Part shown: in pieces, positions 8,222 through 16,561 of the stretch
How positions within the stretch are numbered: the first letter of the stretch is position 1
Layout: each line of letters begins with the position of its first letter
The notes under the pieces: model-generated
Databases searched by the model: none
What the model saw: only the letters and a program-made list of their open reading frames with translations
Told to the model about the DNA's origin: nothing
Assembly: GCF_020524585.1 (NCBI RefSeq)
Contig: NZ_JAIVLK010000002.1
Coordinates: forward strand, 186,001-250,000
Length of the DNA stretch: 64,000 bases
DNA from: Celeribacter naphthalenivorans
Lineage (GTDB): Bacteria; Pseudomonadota; Alphaproteobacteria; Rhodobacterales; Rhodobacteraceae
Direction of reading: 5' to 3'
Made by a program: the position numbers and the translations under genes

Positions 8222-9586
8222 GTGTTGGACGAGACCGAGATGCCGCATCGACCGAAAGCCGATCTGTCGCGTCTGGCCACAGCGCCCGACCGGCTGCGGG
8301 CGCGGGCGATGCGCTGTCAGCCGTTTCGTTTGACGGGGCGGGTGAAAAAGGTCGTCGGCACGATCATTCACGCGGTCGCCCCCGAGGTGCAGGTCGGCGA
8401 ATTGGTCAATCTTTACACCCGTGAGACCGGCCATCGTCTGGCCGCCGAAGTGGTCGGATTTTCCGGTGCCGAAGCGCTTTTGTCGCCGATTGGCGACACG
8501 CAGGGCATCTCGCCCTCGACCGAGGTCTATCCCACGGGGCAGGTGCAATCCGTTGCGGTGGGCGCGGGGCTTGTGGGGCGTGTGCTCGATGGCTTTGGCA
8601 ATTTCATCGACGGGCTCGACACGCCGTTCACGCCCGAGGCCCATGTGCCGGTGTACCGGGCGCCGCCCGACCCGATGAAACGCCGCATCATCGACAAGCC
8701 CCTGTCGTTGGGCGTGCGGGCGCTCGATGGGCTTTTGACCTGTGGTGAGGGTCAGCGCATGGGGGTTTTCGCGGCGGCGGGCGGCGGGAAATCGACGCTG
8801 TTGTCGATGCTGGTCAAGGGCGCGGATGTGGATGTCACGGTGCTGGCGCTGATTGGCGAACGGGGCCGGGAGGTGCGCGAATTCATTGAGCACGATCTCG
8901 GACCGGAGGGCCTTAAACGTGCGGTGATTGTGGTTGCGACCTCTGACAAATCCTCGATGGAACGCGCCAAAGCCGCCTCCGTCGCCACGGCCATTGCCGA
9001 GTTCTACCGCGATCAGGGCAAGCGGGTGCTGTTCCTTATGGACAGTGTCACGCGTTTCGCCCGGGCGCAGCGCGAGATCGGTCTGGCGGCTGGCGAACCA
9101 CCGACCCGGCGCGGCTTTCCACCCTCGGTTTTCGCCACTTTGCCACGGCTTCTGGAGCGCGTGGGGATGAGTGAACACGGGTCCATCACGGCGCTCTACA
9201 CGGTGCTGGTCGAGGGCGACGACATGAACGAGCCGGTGGCGGATGAAACGCGCTCGATCCTCGACGGTCACATCATTTTGTCGCGCAAACTGGGGGCGCA
9301 AAACCACTATCCGGCGATTGATATTCTGGCCTCGAAAAGCCGGGTGATGACCAAGGTCGTCGACCCGGAACATCGCAACATGGCCGGGCAGGTCAACGAG
9401 TGGATGGCGCTGTATCAGGATGTCGAACTGCTTGTGAAGATTGGCGAATATCAAAAGGGCAGCGATCCGCGCACCGACAAGGCGATCGAGAAACACGATG
9501 CGATCCGCGATTTTCTGCGCCAGCAGACGGACGATTTGATGCCCTATGACGAGACGCTGGCCAAGCTGCGGGAGTTGACCCGATGA
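8222..9586 (+). CDS. sctN: T3SS ATPase SctN
   Basis: SctN (YscN/FliI family) unfolds substrates and strips chaperones at the cytoplasmic face of the injectisome. Walker A is AAAGGGKST at residues 184-192, and Walker B lies in [11 protein letters not shown]. Family motifs [11 protein letters not shown] and [14 protein letters not shown] are intact. The GTG at 8222 was chosen because AGGAGGG lies about 9 nt upstream and the product (454 residues) has the family length. A TTG at 8198 would overlap sctL, and an ATG at 8240 would shorten the protein slightly. The 3' end overlaps sctO by 4 nt. Confidence 0.97.
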   Translation: MLDETEMPHRPKADLSRLATAPDRLRARAMRCQPFRLTGRVKKVVGTIIHAVAPEVQVGELVNLYTRETGHRLAAEVVGFSGAEALLSPIGDTQGISPSTEVYPTGQVQSVAVGAGLVGRVLDGFGNFIDGLDTPFTPEAHVPVYRAPPDPMKRRIIDKPLSLGVRALDGLLTCGEGQRMGVFAAAGGGKSTLLSMLVKGADVDVTVLALIGERGREVREFIEHDLGPEGLKRAVIVVATSDKSSMERAKAASVATAIAEFYRDQGKRVLFLMDSVTRFARAQREIGLAAGEPPTRRGFPPSVFATLPRLLERVGMSEHGSITALYTVLVEGDDMNEPVADETRSILDGHIILSRKLGAQNHYPAIDILASKSRVMTKVVDPEHRNMAGQVNEWMALYQDVELLVKIGEYQKGSDPRTDKAIEKHDAIRDFLRQQTDDLMPYDETLAKLRELTR

Positions 9587-10068
9587 TCATCCAGTTTCGC
9601 ATGTTGCGAGAGGTCAAAACCCTGCGTCAGGACAAGGCGATGCGGGCGCTTGAGGCGGCGCGCAGGGCGCTCAGCGAGGCCGAAGAGCGCGCCGAGGCGT
9701 TGAACCGTTTGGTGGAGGAGAGCGCCGCCAGCCTGCCGGACCGTGAGCGGGCGTTGTTTGCGCCGATCCTTGGCAAGGCGATCGGCACGGAAGACGTCGA
9801 TGAGGTTAAAACCCGGGTGCTGGCCCTGATCGAGGAGCATCAGCGGCTCAGTGACCGGCGCGACAGGGCGCAAGATCATGTGCGCCGCTGCCATGAGCGG
9901 CTCAGCGCGGCACGGGTCGAGCTGCGCAAGCGCGAGGCGGAGTGCGAAAAGATCGACACGCTGTTGGACGAGATGTGGCGGGGCGCGCAAGACGCGCTCA
10001 CCGCAAGTGAAGAAGCCGAAATCGAAGATGTGTTCAGCCGCCCGCGCGGCATGGGAGGGCTGCACTGA
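9583..10068 (+). CDS. sctO: T3SS ATPase stalk protein SctO
   Basis: SctO (YscO/FliJ family) is the coiled-coil central stalk of the ATPase and also recycles chaperones. The 161-residue product is highly charged and almost wholly helical: an N-terminal arm ([20 protein letters not shown]) and a second arm ([20 protein letters not shown]) joined by a short turn around PDRERALF. Its position between sctN and sctP and its length fit. One-base overlap with the next gene (TGATG) points to translational coupling. Confidence 0.88.
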   Translation: MIIQFRMLREVKTLRQDKAMRALEAARRALSEAEERAEALNRLVEESAASLPDRERALFAPILGKAIGTEDVDEVKTRVLALIEEHQRLSDRRDRAQDHVRRCHERLSAARVELRKREAECEKIDTLLDEMWRGAQDALTASEEAEIEDVFSRPRGMGGLH

Positions 10069-10727
10069 TGGAAGTGAGATCTCAGACTCCGCAGGATCAC
10101 CAAGAGCGTGGGCTGGAACAGGATGGCTCGGCACGTCAGCCGATGCAGCAAGGTCTGCAGCAGGGGATGACCCGTCAGGACGGCCGCACCGCGCAGGATC
10201 AACAGGCGGCATTTGCAGAGGCTCTGGGGCAGGCGCTGTCTGCCCAGCCTCTCGCGACGGCGCGTGAGCCGGAAGACGCGCTCGAAGAGCTCGTGACGTT
10301 AGCGCCCATGGTGGCCTCGCCGCTTTCTGTTCCCGTGCCTGCCGTGGCCGCCGCACAAAACGCCCCGCATCCCAGCGCCTCTGCGCAGGCGGTACAGGTC
10401 GCGATGGAGAGGCTTGAGGCCAAACAAAACGTGCCGACGGCTGATCTGGGGGGGCTGCGCTTTTCGCTTGGCACGGAGATCGCGGGGCTGCGCGAAGCAA
10501 CGCTCTCGATGACGAGTTCCGCCATCACCGTGACGCTGCACAGCGCAGCAGGCGCGAACCCCGCAGAGATCGCCGCCGTCGCGCGTGACATGGCCGCGCA
10601 GATGCAGCTGCGCCACCCGGACAAGACCGTGCGTGTGGTGTCGGATCGCGAAGAGGAAGAGGCGCGCGGCGCGGCGGAGTTCGACCCGTTCCGTGGCCCG
10701 GTGACCGGCAGCAGAGGTGCGCGATGA
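10068..10727 (+). CDS. sctP: T3SS needle-length regulator SctP candidate
   Basis: SctP (YscP/FliK family) measures needle length and switches substrate class. The 219-residue protein has a Gln-rich, low-complexity N-terminal half and a more ordered C-terminal part (about 135-205). This includes SSAITVTLHSAAGANPAEIA and resembles the substrate-switch domain in position. Sequence conservation in this family is poor, so the assignment relies on gene order (sctO-P-Q), composition and domain layout. It is short for a ruler, which would predict a short needle if length scales with the protein. Confidence 0.65.
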   Translation: MEVRSQTPQDHQERGLEQDGSARQPMQQGLQQGMTRQDGRTAQDQQAAFAEALGQALSAQPLATAREPEDALEELVTLAPMVASPLSVPVPAVAAAQNAPHPSASAQAVQVAMERLEAKQNVPTADLGGLRFSLGTEIAGLREATLSMTSSAITVTLHSAAGANPAEIAAVARDMAAQMQLRHPDKTVRVVSDREEEEARGAAEFDPFRGPVTGSRGAR

Positions 10728-11710
10728 AAGATGGGCGGATGGATATTCTGACACTCACGGATCAGTTTTCGATCTGGAATGCCGCCTGCGGTTTTCTGGG
10801 CCGGGCCTTGCCCTTGGCCGGTGGCGCAAGCGTGGTGCTGCGCCTGTCTGAGCCCTGCGCCGAGACGGCGTTTTGGTCCGAAGAGGCGAGCAGCGGAATT
10901 TGTGCCCGGCTCGAGATGCTGGATTTTGCCGGTCTGACCGGTGAAGCCTTTGATATGGCGTCGCTTTCGGCTCTCGATCCCGAGCTCTCAGACGAGATCG
11001 CCCGCGCGGGTCTGGCGGCTCTTTTGCCGCTTTGGGGGGCGGGTGACCTGCGCGCGTCTCAGGCACCTGAGACGGCGGAGCTTTGGCTGCGTGCGGAGAT
11101 CACCCATGCGGGCGGCGGCACAAGTGCGGTGCTTCTGGCGGGATCACAGGCGGCCTTTGTGCGGGCCTTGGTCGCGCGCGGGATCACGGAGCTGGCAACC
11201 GCCTCGAACGAGAGCCTGGCCGCGCAGATCCCGGTGCCGGTGACTTTGGAGAGCGGCGGGCTTGAGATGCGGATGGGTGCGCTGGAAAGCCTGCGTCCGG
11301 GGGATTGCCTGATGGCGGGGCCGGTGCCCGATGTCTGTTGTCTGCGCGCCGGACGGTGGCGGATCGAGGCGCAAAAAATAGAAGAAGAGTGGAAGGTGAC
11401 GAGAATGAGCGATGCGCCCGAGGATATGCCGGTCGCGGCCAAACCGGTCGAGCAGAGCGTGGCGACAGAGATCGGGGACATCCCTGTCACCGTTGCCTTT
11501 ACCATCGCGGAGGGCGAATTGCCCTTGTCTGCCGTTTCGGCGCTGACGCCTGGCGGAGTGTTTCCCTTGAGCCCGCCCGAGACCGGGCCGGGGATCGAAG
11601 TGGCGCTGAGCGTGAATGGTCGCAAGATCGGCACGGGGCACATCATCACCCTCGATGAGCAGCCCGTGGTGCGGATCGCGAGCCTGTTTGGGGCGGGCGG
11701 GGATGATTGA
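10724..11710 (+). CDS. sctQ: T3SS sorting-platform C-ring protein SctQ
   Basis: SctQ (YscQ/FliM-FliN family) forms the pods of the cytoplasmic sorting platform. The 328-residue protein has a divergent N-terminal part and a C-terminal SpoA domain at about 255-325, with VTVAFTIAEGELPLSAVSAL and HIITLDEQPVVRIASLF matching SpoA strands. Ysc-family sctQ genes often have an internal start giving a separate C-terminal product. The ATG at 11405, just before SDAPEDMP, follows GAAGAGTGGAAGG and could serve. It overlaps sctP by 4 nt and sctR by 8 nt. Confidence 0.88.
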   Translation: MKDGRMDILTLTDQFSIWNAACGFLGRALPLAGGASVVLRLSEPCAETAFWSEEASSGICARLEMLDFAGLTGEAFDMASLSALDPELSDEIARAGLAALLPLWGAGDLRASQAPETAELWLRAEITHAGGGTSAVLLAGSQAAFVRALVARGITELATASNESLAAQIPVPVTLESGGLEMRMGALESLRPGDCLMAGPVPDVCCLRAGRWRIEAQKIEEEWKVTRMSDAPEDMPVAAKPVEQSVATEIGDIPVTVAFTIAEGELPLSAVSALTPGGVFPLSPPETGPGIEVALSVNGRKIGTGHIITLDEQPVVRIASLFGAGGDD

Positions 11711-12347
11711 TCCGCTCAATCTGATCCTCGCGCTGGTGGTCGCGGGGCTTGTGCCTTTTTTGGCGGTGGTTGCCTCCGCCTTTATCAAAATCTCCGTGGT
11801 GCTCCTTTTGGTGCGCAACGCCTTGGGGGTACAGCAAATCCCGCCGAATATGGCGCTCAATGCCTTGGCGATCATCATCTCCGGCTACATCATGGCGCCG
11901 GTCTTTGTGGAGACCTTCAACATTCTGTCCAACGGCGATTATCGCTTCGACAGTGTCGCGGAGGTGCAGCGTACTTTTTCGGCCGCCAAAGACCCGCTGT
12001 TGAACTGGATCAATCTGCATTCGGACGAACGCGAACGGACCTTCTTTGTCCTCGCGGCAAAAGAAATCTGGCCCGAGAGCCTGCAAGACAGCGCCAATGC
12101 CGACAATCTGGCCGTGGTGCTGCCGGCCTTCGTCGTCAGCCAGCTGCGCGAGGCCTTCGAGATCGGCTTTCTGCTCTATCTGCCCTTTATTGCCATTGAT
12201 TTGATCGTGTCCAACATCTTGTTGGCGATGGGGATGATGATGGTTTCGCCGCTCACGATTTCACTGCCGTTCAAGCTGTTTCTCTTCGTCATGGTCGATG
12301 GGTGGTCGCGACTGATCCTCGGTCTTATTCAAACCTATGCGGTGTAG
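11703..12347 (+). CDS. sctR: T3SS export pore protein SctR
   Basis: SctR (YscR/FliP family) builds the core of the export pore with SctS and SctT. The 214-residue protein has the conserved N-terminal segment (SAFIKISVVLLLVRNALGVQ), the QIPPN motif and a C-terminal pair of helices, with FLLYLPFIAIDLIVSNIL and MGMMMVSPLTISLPFKLFLF. The ATG at 11703 lies inside the end of sctQ. sctS follows after 12 nt, the order seen in nearly all T3SS. Confidence 0.96.
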   Translation: MIDPLNLILALVVAGLVPFLAVVASAFIKISVVLLLVRNALGVQQIPPNMALNALAIIISGYIMAPVFVETFNILSNGDYRFDSVAEVQRTFSAAKDPLLNWINLHSDERERTFFVLAAKEIWPESLQDSANADNLAVVLPAFVVSQLREAFEIGFLLYLPFIAIDLIVSNILLAMGMMMVSPLTISLPFKLFLFVMVDGWSRLILGLIQTYAV

Positions 12348-12359
12348 GAGGGCAGGGCG

Positions 12360-12629
12360 ATGACACCGGCTGAGGCCACAAATCAGATCACCGAAGCGAT
12401 GATGCTGGTCATGATCCTGTCGATGCCGCCGATCGTGGTGGCATCACTTGTGGGGATTGTCGTCAGCCTGCTTCAGGCCCTGACGCAGGTTCAGGAACAG
12501 ACGCTGTCTTTCGCGGTCAAACTGATCGCCGTGGCGATCACCATTGCGGCGATGGCGGGGATTTTGGGGGCTGAAATGTTGAACTTCACTCAGGGGTTGT
12601 TCGACAATTTCCCAAAAATGGTCAGGTAG
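12360..12629 (+). CDS. sctS: T3SS export pore protein SctS
   Basis: SctS (YscS/FliQ family) is a two-helix hairpin subunit of the export pore. The 89-residue protein shows both helices (PPIVVASLVGIVVSLLQALT and KLIAVAITIAAMAGILGAEM) and the family motif TQVQEQTLSF between them. It ends the rightward core operon. The expected next gene, sctT, is absent; instead a convergent gene ends 6 nt away. sctT must lie elsewhere, or be missing. Confidence 0.95.
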   Translation: MTPAEATNQITEAMMLVMILSMPPIVVASLVGIVVSLLQALTQVQEQTLSFAVKLIAVAITIAAMAGILGAEMLNFTQGLFDNFPKMVR

Positions 12630-12635
12630 CGCGCG

Positions 12636-13031
12636 TTATGGCGTTGCGCTTTGGCGCATGTAGAAATCAAGTGCTGCGCGCCCCTCTTCGTTCAAGTCTC
12701 CATGCAGAGCGAAGAGGCTGCGCGCCTTGATGTAAGAGCGCATGCGGATGCGGCGGCGGGTCTTGGCGCCGAGATTCACCTTGGCAGGTTCCACCTCTTC
12801 GCACAGCGCGACGGCGTCCAGGGCGGCGGCGTGATCGCCCAGCGTGTTTTCGGCGACGGCAGAGGCAAAGACGATCTCAGGCGTGCGCAGCCCGGCGGCC
12901 ATTGCGCCATCGATCAGGACCTTGGCCTCATCGGCGCGCTGATGTTGCAGCCGCACGAAGATGGCGATCATCAGGAAATCCGCCTCGCGCGGGTTGAGGT
13001 CGGTCAGAATCGGTATCATGTCTCCGCGCAT
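12636..13031 (-). CDS. sctG: Needle chaperone SctG (YscG-like TPR protein)
   Basis: A 131-residue all-helical protein with TPR-like repeats (ADFLMIAIFVRLQHQRADEA; FASAVAENTLGDHAAALDAV). In Yersinia, YscG with YscE keeps the needle subunit YscF soluble in the cytoplasm, and the genes are ordered yscE-F-G. The same order occurs here on the minus strand, which supports the call. The ATG at 13031 was chosen over upstream ATGs because GAGGAG stands 7 nt before it. A strong hairpin lies between the needle gene and this gene, so SctG is likely made at lower levels than SctF. Confidence 0.78.
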   Translation of the reverse strand: MRGDMIPILTDLNPREADFLMIAIFVRLQHQRADEAKVLIDGAMAAGLRTPEIVFASAVAENTLGDHAAALDAVALCEEVEPAKVNLGAKTRRRIRMRSYIKARSLFALHGDLNEEGRAALDFYMRQSATP

Positions 13032-13051
13032 CTTCACGCTCCTCATAGCAA

Positions 13052-13078
13052 AAGGAACGGCCACCGGGGCCGTTCCTT
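13052..13078 (-). terminator. Hairpin / partial terminator between sctF and sctG
   Basis: A perfect 11-bp inverted repeat (AAGGAACGGCC with GGCCGTTCCTT) with a 5-nt loop lies just after the needle gene. On the minus strand it is followed by TTTTGC, a short U-tract. It most likely terminates part of the transcripts, or protects the 3' end of a sctE-F message, giving excess needle subunit over chaperone. Confidence 0.7.
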
Positions 13079-13110
13079 GATGGTCATGTGGCACCTATCA
13101 TCCAAGGTGC

Positions 13111-13428
13111 TTATGCAACGTTTCGCACGATGGTCTTGAGCGTATCCGCGACGGTTTTGAGCATGTTGGTGCGCAGGTTCGTCACCGCCGACCAGGTGTT
13201 CATCGCCATCTGCATGGCGTACATTTTCTCCGTGTCGGAGAGGTTGGCGTTCTGTTCGATCTCTGCGATGTCGGCCTCAATCGCGGCGGTCTGGGTCTGG
13301 AGATACTCCTGACGCCAGATCAGGTCGAAGCCGTCGCGGGCCGCATAGCCGTAGCCAGTCGAGCTGGAGCCTGCGCCCCAATCGCTCGAATCGATCCCCC
13401 AGGATGTTGTCGTGTCCCCGATCGCCAT
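13111..13428 (-). CDS. sctF: T3SS needle subunit SctF
   Basis: SctF (YscF/PrgI/MxiH family) polymerises into the external needle. The 105-residue product has a Ser/Gly/Thr-rich N-terminal part and a helix-loop-helix core. The loop NANLSDTEK is followed by a C-terminal helix, ending TVADTLKTIVRNVA, that matches the needle C-terminal pattern. It is slightly longer than YscF (87 residues). The ATG at 13428 has AAGGAG about 8 nt upstream, and that site lies within the end of sctE, so the two are coupled. Confidence 0.85.
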   Translation of the reverse strand: MAIGDTTTSWGIDSSDWGAGSSSTGYGYAARDGFDLIWRQEYLQTQTAAIEADIAEIEQNANLSDTEKMYAMQMAMNTWSAVTNLRTNMLKTVADTLKTIVRNVA

Positions 13429-13429
13429 T

Positions 13430-13648
13430 TTATCTCTCCTTATGACCTTGTGTGGCCAATATGTGTTTGCTGGCCGTGATGGCCGTAAGTATGGATTGCG
13501 CCTTGGCGTAATCTTCGGGGGACAGCCCCGCGTCGATGGCCTGAGCGGTCTCATTGCCGAGCGTGTCGAGACGGGACAGGCAGTCGCGCAGAGCTGCGGG
13601 TGCCTCATCCGTCATCAGTTTTTCTTCCAGTTCCGAAAAGCCAAACAC
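13430..13648 (-). CDS. sctE: Needle co-chaperone SctE (YscE/EscE-like)
   Basis: A 72-residue helical protein with two amphipathic helices (AALRDCLSRLDTLGNETAQA and DYAKAQSILTAITASKHILA), the size and shape of YscE/SsaE/EscE. These pair with the TPR chaperone to hold the needle subunit. The GTG start at 13648 is supported by GAGGT 6 nt upstream; an ATG at 13615 would give 61 residues. It is followed immediately by sctF and then sctG, reproducing the Yersinia yscEFG order. Confidence 0.72.
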   Translation of the reverse strand: MFGFSELEEKLMTDEAPAALRDCLSRLDTLGNETAQAIDAGLSPEDYAKAQSILTAITASKHILATQGHKER

Positions 13649-13787
13649 GCGCGAACCTCATTTGTGTAACGTGACTGTGCGGGTAATCTGCCCCGAATAC
13701 GCCGAAAGGGCTGTATCAAATGACACCGTTCCGTCCGTGATTTGGAGGCCTCGGGCGGTGGCTGAGATAAAGGCTTAGATCGGGGCC
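13649..13787 (-). promoter_or_regulatory. sctEFG promoter region
   Basis: The 139 nt between the end of the Crp/Fnr gene and sctE should hold the promoter of the needle unit, unless sctEFG is read through from the Crp/Fnr gene, which has the same orientation. No terminator-like hairpin was found here, so read-through is plausible. Confidence 0.35.
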
Positions 13788-14519
13788 TCAGTCGGCGTTG
13801 GCCGCGATGTCTTCGAGCCGCATTTTGTCGCACAGCAGGATATGGCGGTCTTCGAGTGCGATGATGCCCTGTTTTTCCCAGCTTCTGAGCGTCTTGTTCA
13901 CATTCTCACGTGTGCCACGCGCCATTGACCCCAAATCTTGCTGGGTGATGATCGGGCCGAGGCATTCGAGCATTTCGCCCTTGTAGCGGATGCGGTTGCC
14001 CAGGGTGCTTGCGAGTTGCAACAGAACATGGGCGAGACGCAGCGACAGGTTCGGCAGATATAGCGCGCGGGTCAGATGCACATGCTCGCGGTAGCGTTTG
14101 GCGATCACCCGCGCGATGGCGCCGTGCACCCCGTGGGACAGATCGCCCAGATGTTTGAGCGCGTTGAGATCGAGGTGCAGCACCTCGGCCGGGCCGATGG
14201 TAAAGGCCGTGTCGCAGTTCGGGCTGGCGTCGAACACACCGGCCTCGCCGAAACTTTGCCCCGAGGGGACCACGGAAATCAGCGTCACCATGCCGTTTTC
14301 GTTGATGTAGGTCAGGCGCACGTAGCCCGACAGGAGAATGTGGAAATGCGTGGTGGGGTCTTCTTGGAAGTAGATCACCGAGCCTGCGGGATACTGCACC
14401 ACTTCGCAAAACCGTGCGAGCTGTTCTGCGGCCTCGGGCTCAACTTTCAGGGCCTGATCGAGGGATGTCAGGATGCAGGGTTTCACACAGATTGCTCTCC
14501 ATTCGGCCGAGGACGGCAT
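13788..14519 (-). CDS. Crp/Fnr-family transcription regulator
   Basis: The 243-residue protein has a cyclic-nucleotide-binding fold (about residues 25-130, VVQYPAGSVIYFQEDP and GQSFGEAGVFD). The C-terminal winged helix carries the recognition region ITQQDLGSMARGTRENVNKT. There is no four-Cys cluster, so it is not a classical oxygen-sensing Fnr; the ligand is unknown. ATG 14519 gives a family-typical length; ATGs at 14552 and 14666 are possible. It lies upstream of sctEFG in the same direction and divergent from an AraC regulator, so it is a likely T3SS regulator. Confidence 0.85.
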   Translation of the reverse strand: MPSSAEWRAICVKPCILTSLDQALKVEPEAAEQLARFCEVVQYPAGSVIYFQEDPTTHFHILLSGYVRLTYINENGMVTLISVVPSGQSFGEAGVFDASPNCDTAFTIGPAEVLHLDLNALKHLGDLSHGVHGAIARVIAKRYREHVHLTRALYLPNLSLRLAHVLLQLASTLGNRIRYKGEMLECLGPIITQQDLGSMARGTRENVNKTLRSWEKQGIIALEDRHILLCDKMRLEDIAANAD

Positions 14520-14732
14520 GCTTAAAATGCCGCAAGTTTTGCGGCTGCTCATTCTTTCGGCGCACAGATGAATCTCCCAAGTAATTAAATAATTTGGAGA
14601 TTTTTTTCTATCCGAATGGTTTATCTTTTTATCAGGAAGTTTATCATTTCGCGTGTTGCTTATCACACTGAATGATGTTGATTTGTGAAATTGATTAACC
14701 GGTAAAATATCACAACAGGAGTTTTAGACGAC
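14520..14732. promoter_or_regulatory. AT-rich divergent promoter region
   Basis: The stretch between the Crp/Fnr and AraC genes is strikingly AT-rich, especially 14578-14725, against a GC-rich background. It holds runs such as TAATTAAATAATTTGG and GTTGATTTGTGAAATTGATT, suiting two divergent promoters and regulator or nucleoid-protein binding. No single operator was assigned. Confidence 0.5.
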
Positions 14733-15671
14733 ATGCGGCAGTTGGCTTGGCAGGTCGGAAGCGATGGCGATATGATCCTTCCCGGTGGGGCGGGGCGCAT
14801 GAAGTTTCGCTATTATCCCAGCGGTATTTCTCTGGCCATGTCGGCCATCCAGATGGATGAGGATACCCAGATCAATTTTGCGGCGGACCCGACGGGGTGT
14901 CAGGTGTCGGCCCAGTATTTCATCGTTGGCGATTCAGAAATTCACCTCGGCAATGGCGAAATACGGCGCTGGTTGAGCGACACTGCGATGGTGATCCGCT
15001 CCGACACGCCCGGGTTTCACCTCAAGATCGGTGCCGGACAGGTGCTGCGTCACGTTTGTATTTCCATGTATCGGGACAATATCCAGAGCCGGATCAAATC
15101 GGTTTTGCCGCCGTCGCTCGAAGCGTTGATCCAACGCGAAGGCCCTGTCGATGTCGGCATTTCCCTGCGTGTGACCGAGCAGCTCAAATATCTCGCCAAC
15201 GAGCTTTACAATTCGGAAACCGACAGCGGTCTCGACAGCATTCGCTCTGAAACCAATGCGATCCGTTTTCTCATCGAGGTGCTCGATCTCTACGGGCAGG
15301 ACAATGTCGAGGAATTGCCCCAGGCGCCCACTGTTTCGGGGCTGCGCAAGGAGATTCTTGCGGCCATTAAGGGGCGGATCGACCAGGCCCCCTCGATCGA
15401 TCTCGCCGAGGTGATCTCTGAGGACGGAAACCGCATTTCCACGGGGCTTTTGCGTCAGCTGTTTCAGACCGAATACGGCATCTCTTTGGCCACCTATCAG
15501 CGCAGCGCGCGGCTGAATGCAGCGCGCAATCTGCTTGAAAACGACGGGGTGCATGTGAAAGAGGCGGCTTTTGCCTGTGGCTATTCCCACATCGGCAATT
15601 TCACCCGCGCCTATCGCAACCATTTCGGCGAAGCGCCCAGCAGCACGCGCAAACGTGTCGTGGGGCACTGA
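14733..15671 (+). CDS. AraC-family transcription activator, probable T3SS regulator
   Basis: The 312-residue protein ends in an AraC/XylS double helix-turn-helix domain (about 210-308), with YGISLATYQRSARLNAARNL and the second helix region ACGYSHIGNFTRAYRNHFGE. The N-terminal 200 residues form a sensing domain I cannot place. Ysc-type systems are commonly switched on by AraC proteins such as ExsA/LcrF, and this gene precedes the translocator and effector block, so it is the best candidate for the local activator. A weak hairpin (GACCG-TTTT-CGGTC, 15676-15689) follows the stop. Confidence 0.85.
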   Translation: MRQLAWQVGSDGDMILPGGAGRMKFRYYPSGISLAMSAIQMDEDTQINFAADPTGCQVSAQYFIVGDSEIHLGNGEIRRWLSDTAMVIRSDTPGFHLKIGAGQVLRHVCISMYRDNIQSRIKSVLPPSLEALIQREGPVDVGISLRVTEQLKYLANELYNSETDSGLDSIRSETNAIRFLIEVLDLYGQDNVEELPQAPTVSGLRKEILAAIKGRIDQAPSIDLAEVISEDGNRISTGLLRQLFQTEYGISLATYQRSARLNAARNLLENDGVHVKEAAFACGYSHIGNFTRAYRNHFGEAPSSTRKRVVGH

Positions 15672-15748
15672 GGTCGACCGTTTTCGGTCTTCGATTTTGG
15701 CCCTGAGTGCGGCCTCTTAGTCCGGCCCCGATCCTTTCCCTGATCCTT

Positions 15749-15806
15749 GCCCGTGTCATTTGTTACACGGGCGGGGCGCAGATGTCCCTAAGGTGATCTC
15801 AGATCA
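15749..15806. promoter_or_regulatory. Inverted repeats before the translocator operon
   Basis: Two repeats lie just upstream of the gene at 15821. The first is GCCCGTGT/ACACGGGC (15749-15772, 8-bp arms, 8-nt spacer). The second is TGATCT-C-AGATCA (15794-15806), directly before the ribosome site. Neither has a U-tract, so they look like operators or 5' UTR structure rather than terminators. Confidence 0.45.
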
Positions 15807-15820
15807 ACGAGGGGAAGATT

Positions 15821-16561
15821 ATGACGACGCCACTCCCATCCATCGGCGCGACGGGTGCCGCGCTTCAGCCCGGTGAAACCGCCGAGGTCACATCCGGTGC
15901 TCAGTCGCCGCTTCCGACGCCGAGTTATGATTTTGGCGTCAATGTCGCCGGCACGGCTGCGGCGCTTGGATTGTCGCAACCCCGCAATGTGCAGGATCTG
16001 GAACTCGCCTACGCGCAGGTCGCAAGCGAGATTGATGCCACGCGCAGCCAGAACGGCGACCTGACGGCGGCGGCGGATTTGTCGAAAAAGGCCAGCGATC
16101 TCAGTGTGATGGGGCAGGCCGGGGCGACTCTGAATTCCATGTCGCCTTTCGTCGAGGATGAAGACGACCTTGCGCTTTTGGTGAGCTTTGTCGTGTATCT
16201 CTTCAATGCGGTGTTCGGCATGATTTCCGACACGGCGCAGAATTCCGGGGCGGTGGACACCACCGACACTTCGACGGAACGCGGCATCGAGACGGCCATC
16301 GGGCGTCCGTTGCAGACGGAAGAGGCGCTGTTCGACGATCAACTGAGCCGGGACATCGCGAGTCTTGAGGACATCGCTGTCGCTATTCCTGAAAACGAAG
16401 GCGACGCGACCAAGGTTGCGGAACGCACTTCGGCTTTCGCATTGGCGCTTGGGGCCGTGGCGGCCGGGCTGGAGCAGGTGATGGCCACCGCCGTGCCGCA
16501 GAACGCCGGGGCCATGGGGCCGTCGTCGCAAGAAGACGGGCGGGTGCGCCTTGCCGTCTGA
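15821..16561 (+). CDS. Candidate T3SS hydrophobic translocator
   Basis: A 246-residue protein without a Sec signal. It has one clear hydrophobic segment near residues 112-132 (LALLVSFVVYLFNAVFGMI) and a milder one near 205-225 (FALALGAVAAGLEQVMA). A Ser/Thr/Pro-rich N-terminus is typical of T3SS substrates. One membrane segment in a small secreted protein is the layout of the minor translocator (YopD/SctB). The ribosome site is GAGGGGAAG. It heads the secreted-protein operon, followed in overlap by a small gene. No direct family match was recognised. Confidence 0.5.
   Translation: MTTPLPSIGATGAALQPGETAEVTSGAQSPLPTPSYDFGVNVAGTAAALGLSQPRNVQDLELAYAQVASEIDATRSQNGDLTAAADLSKKASDLSVMGQAGATLNSMSPFVEDEDDLALLVSFVVYLFNAVFGMISDTAQNSGAVDTTDTSTERGIETAIGRPLQTEEALFDDQLSRDIASLEDIAVAIPENEGDATKVAERTSAFALALGAVAAGLEQVMATAVPQNAGAMGPSSQEDGRVRLAV

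Noticed and set aside
7919-9496. 525-residue frame on the - strand opposite sctN
   Set aside because: Antisense to an intact ATPase with Walker motifs; composition is Arg/His-rich without motifs.
12360-13100. sctT directly after sctS
   Set aside because: The bases after sctS hold only the convergent TPR-type gene; no frame with SctT-like membrane helices was found there or elsewhere in the window.
13788-14519. Oxygen-sensing Fnr
   Set aside because: The four-Cys iron-sulfur pattern is missing; only the general Crp/Fnr fold can be supported.
15676-15689. Terminator after the AraC gene
   Set aside because: The GACCG/CGGTC stem is only 5 bp with a poor U-tract, too weak to call.
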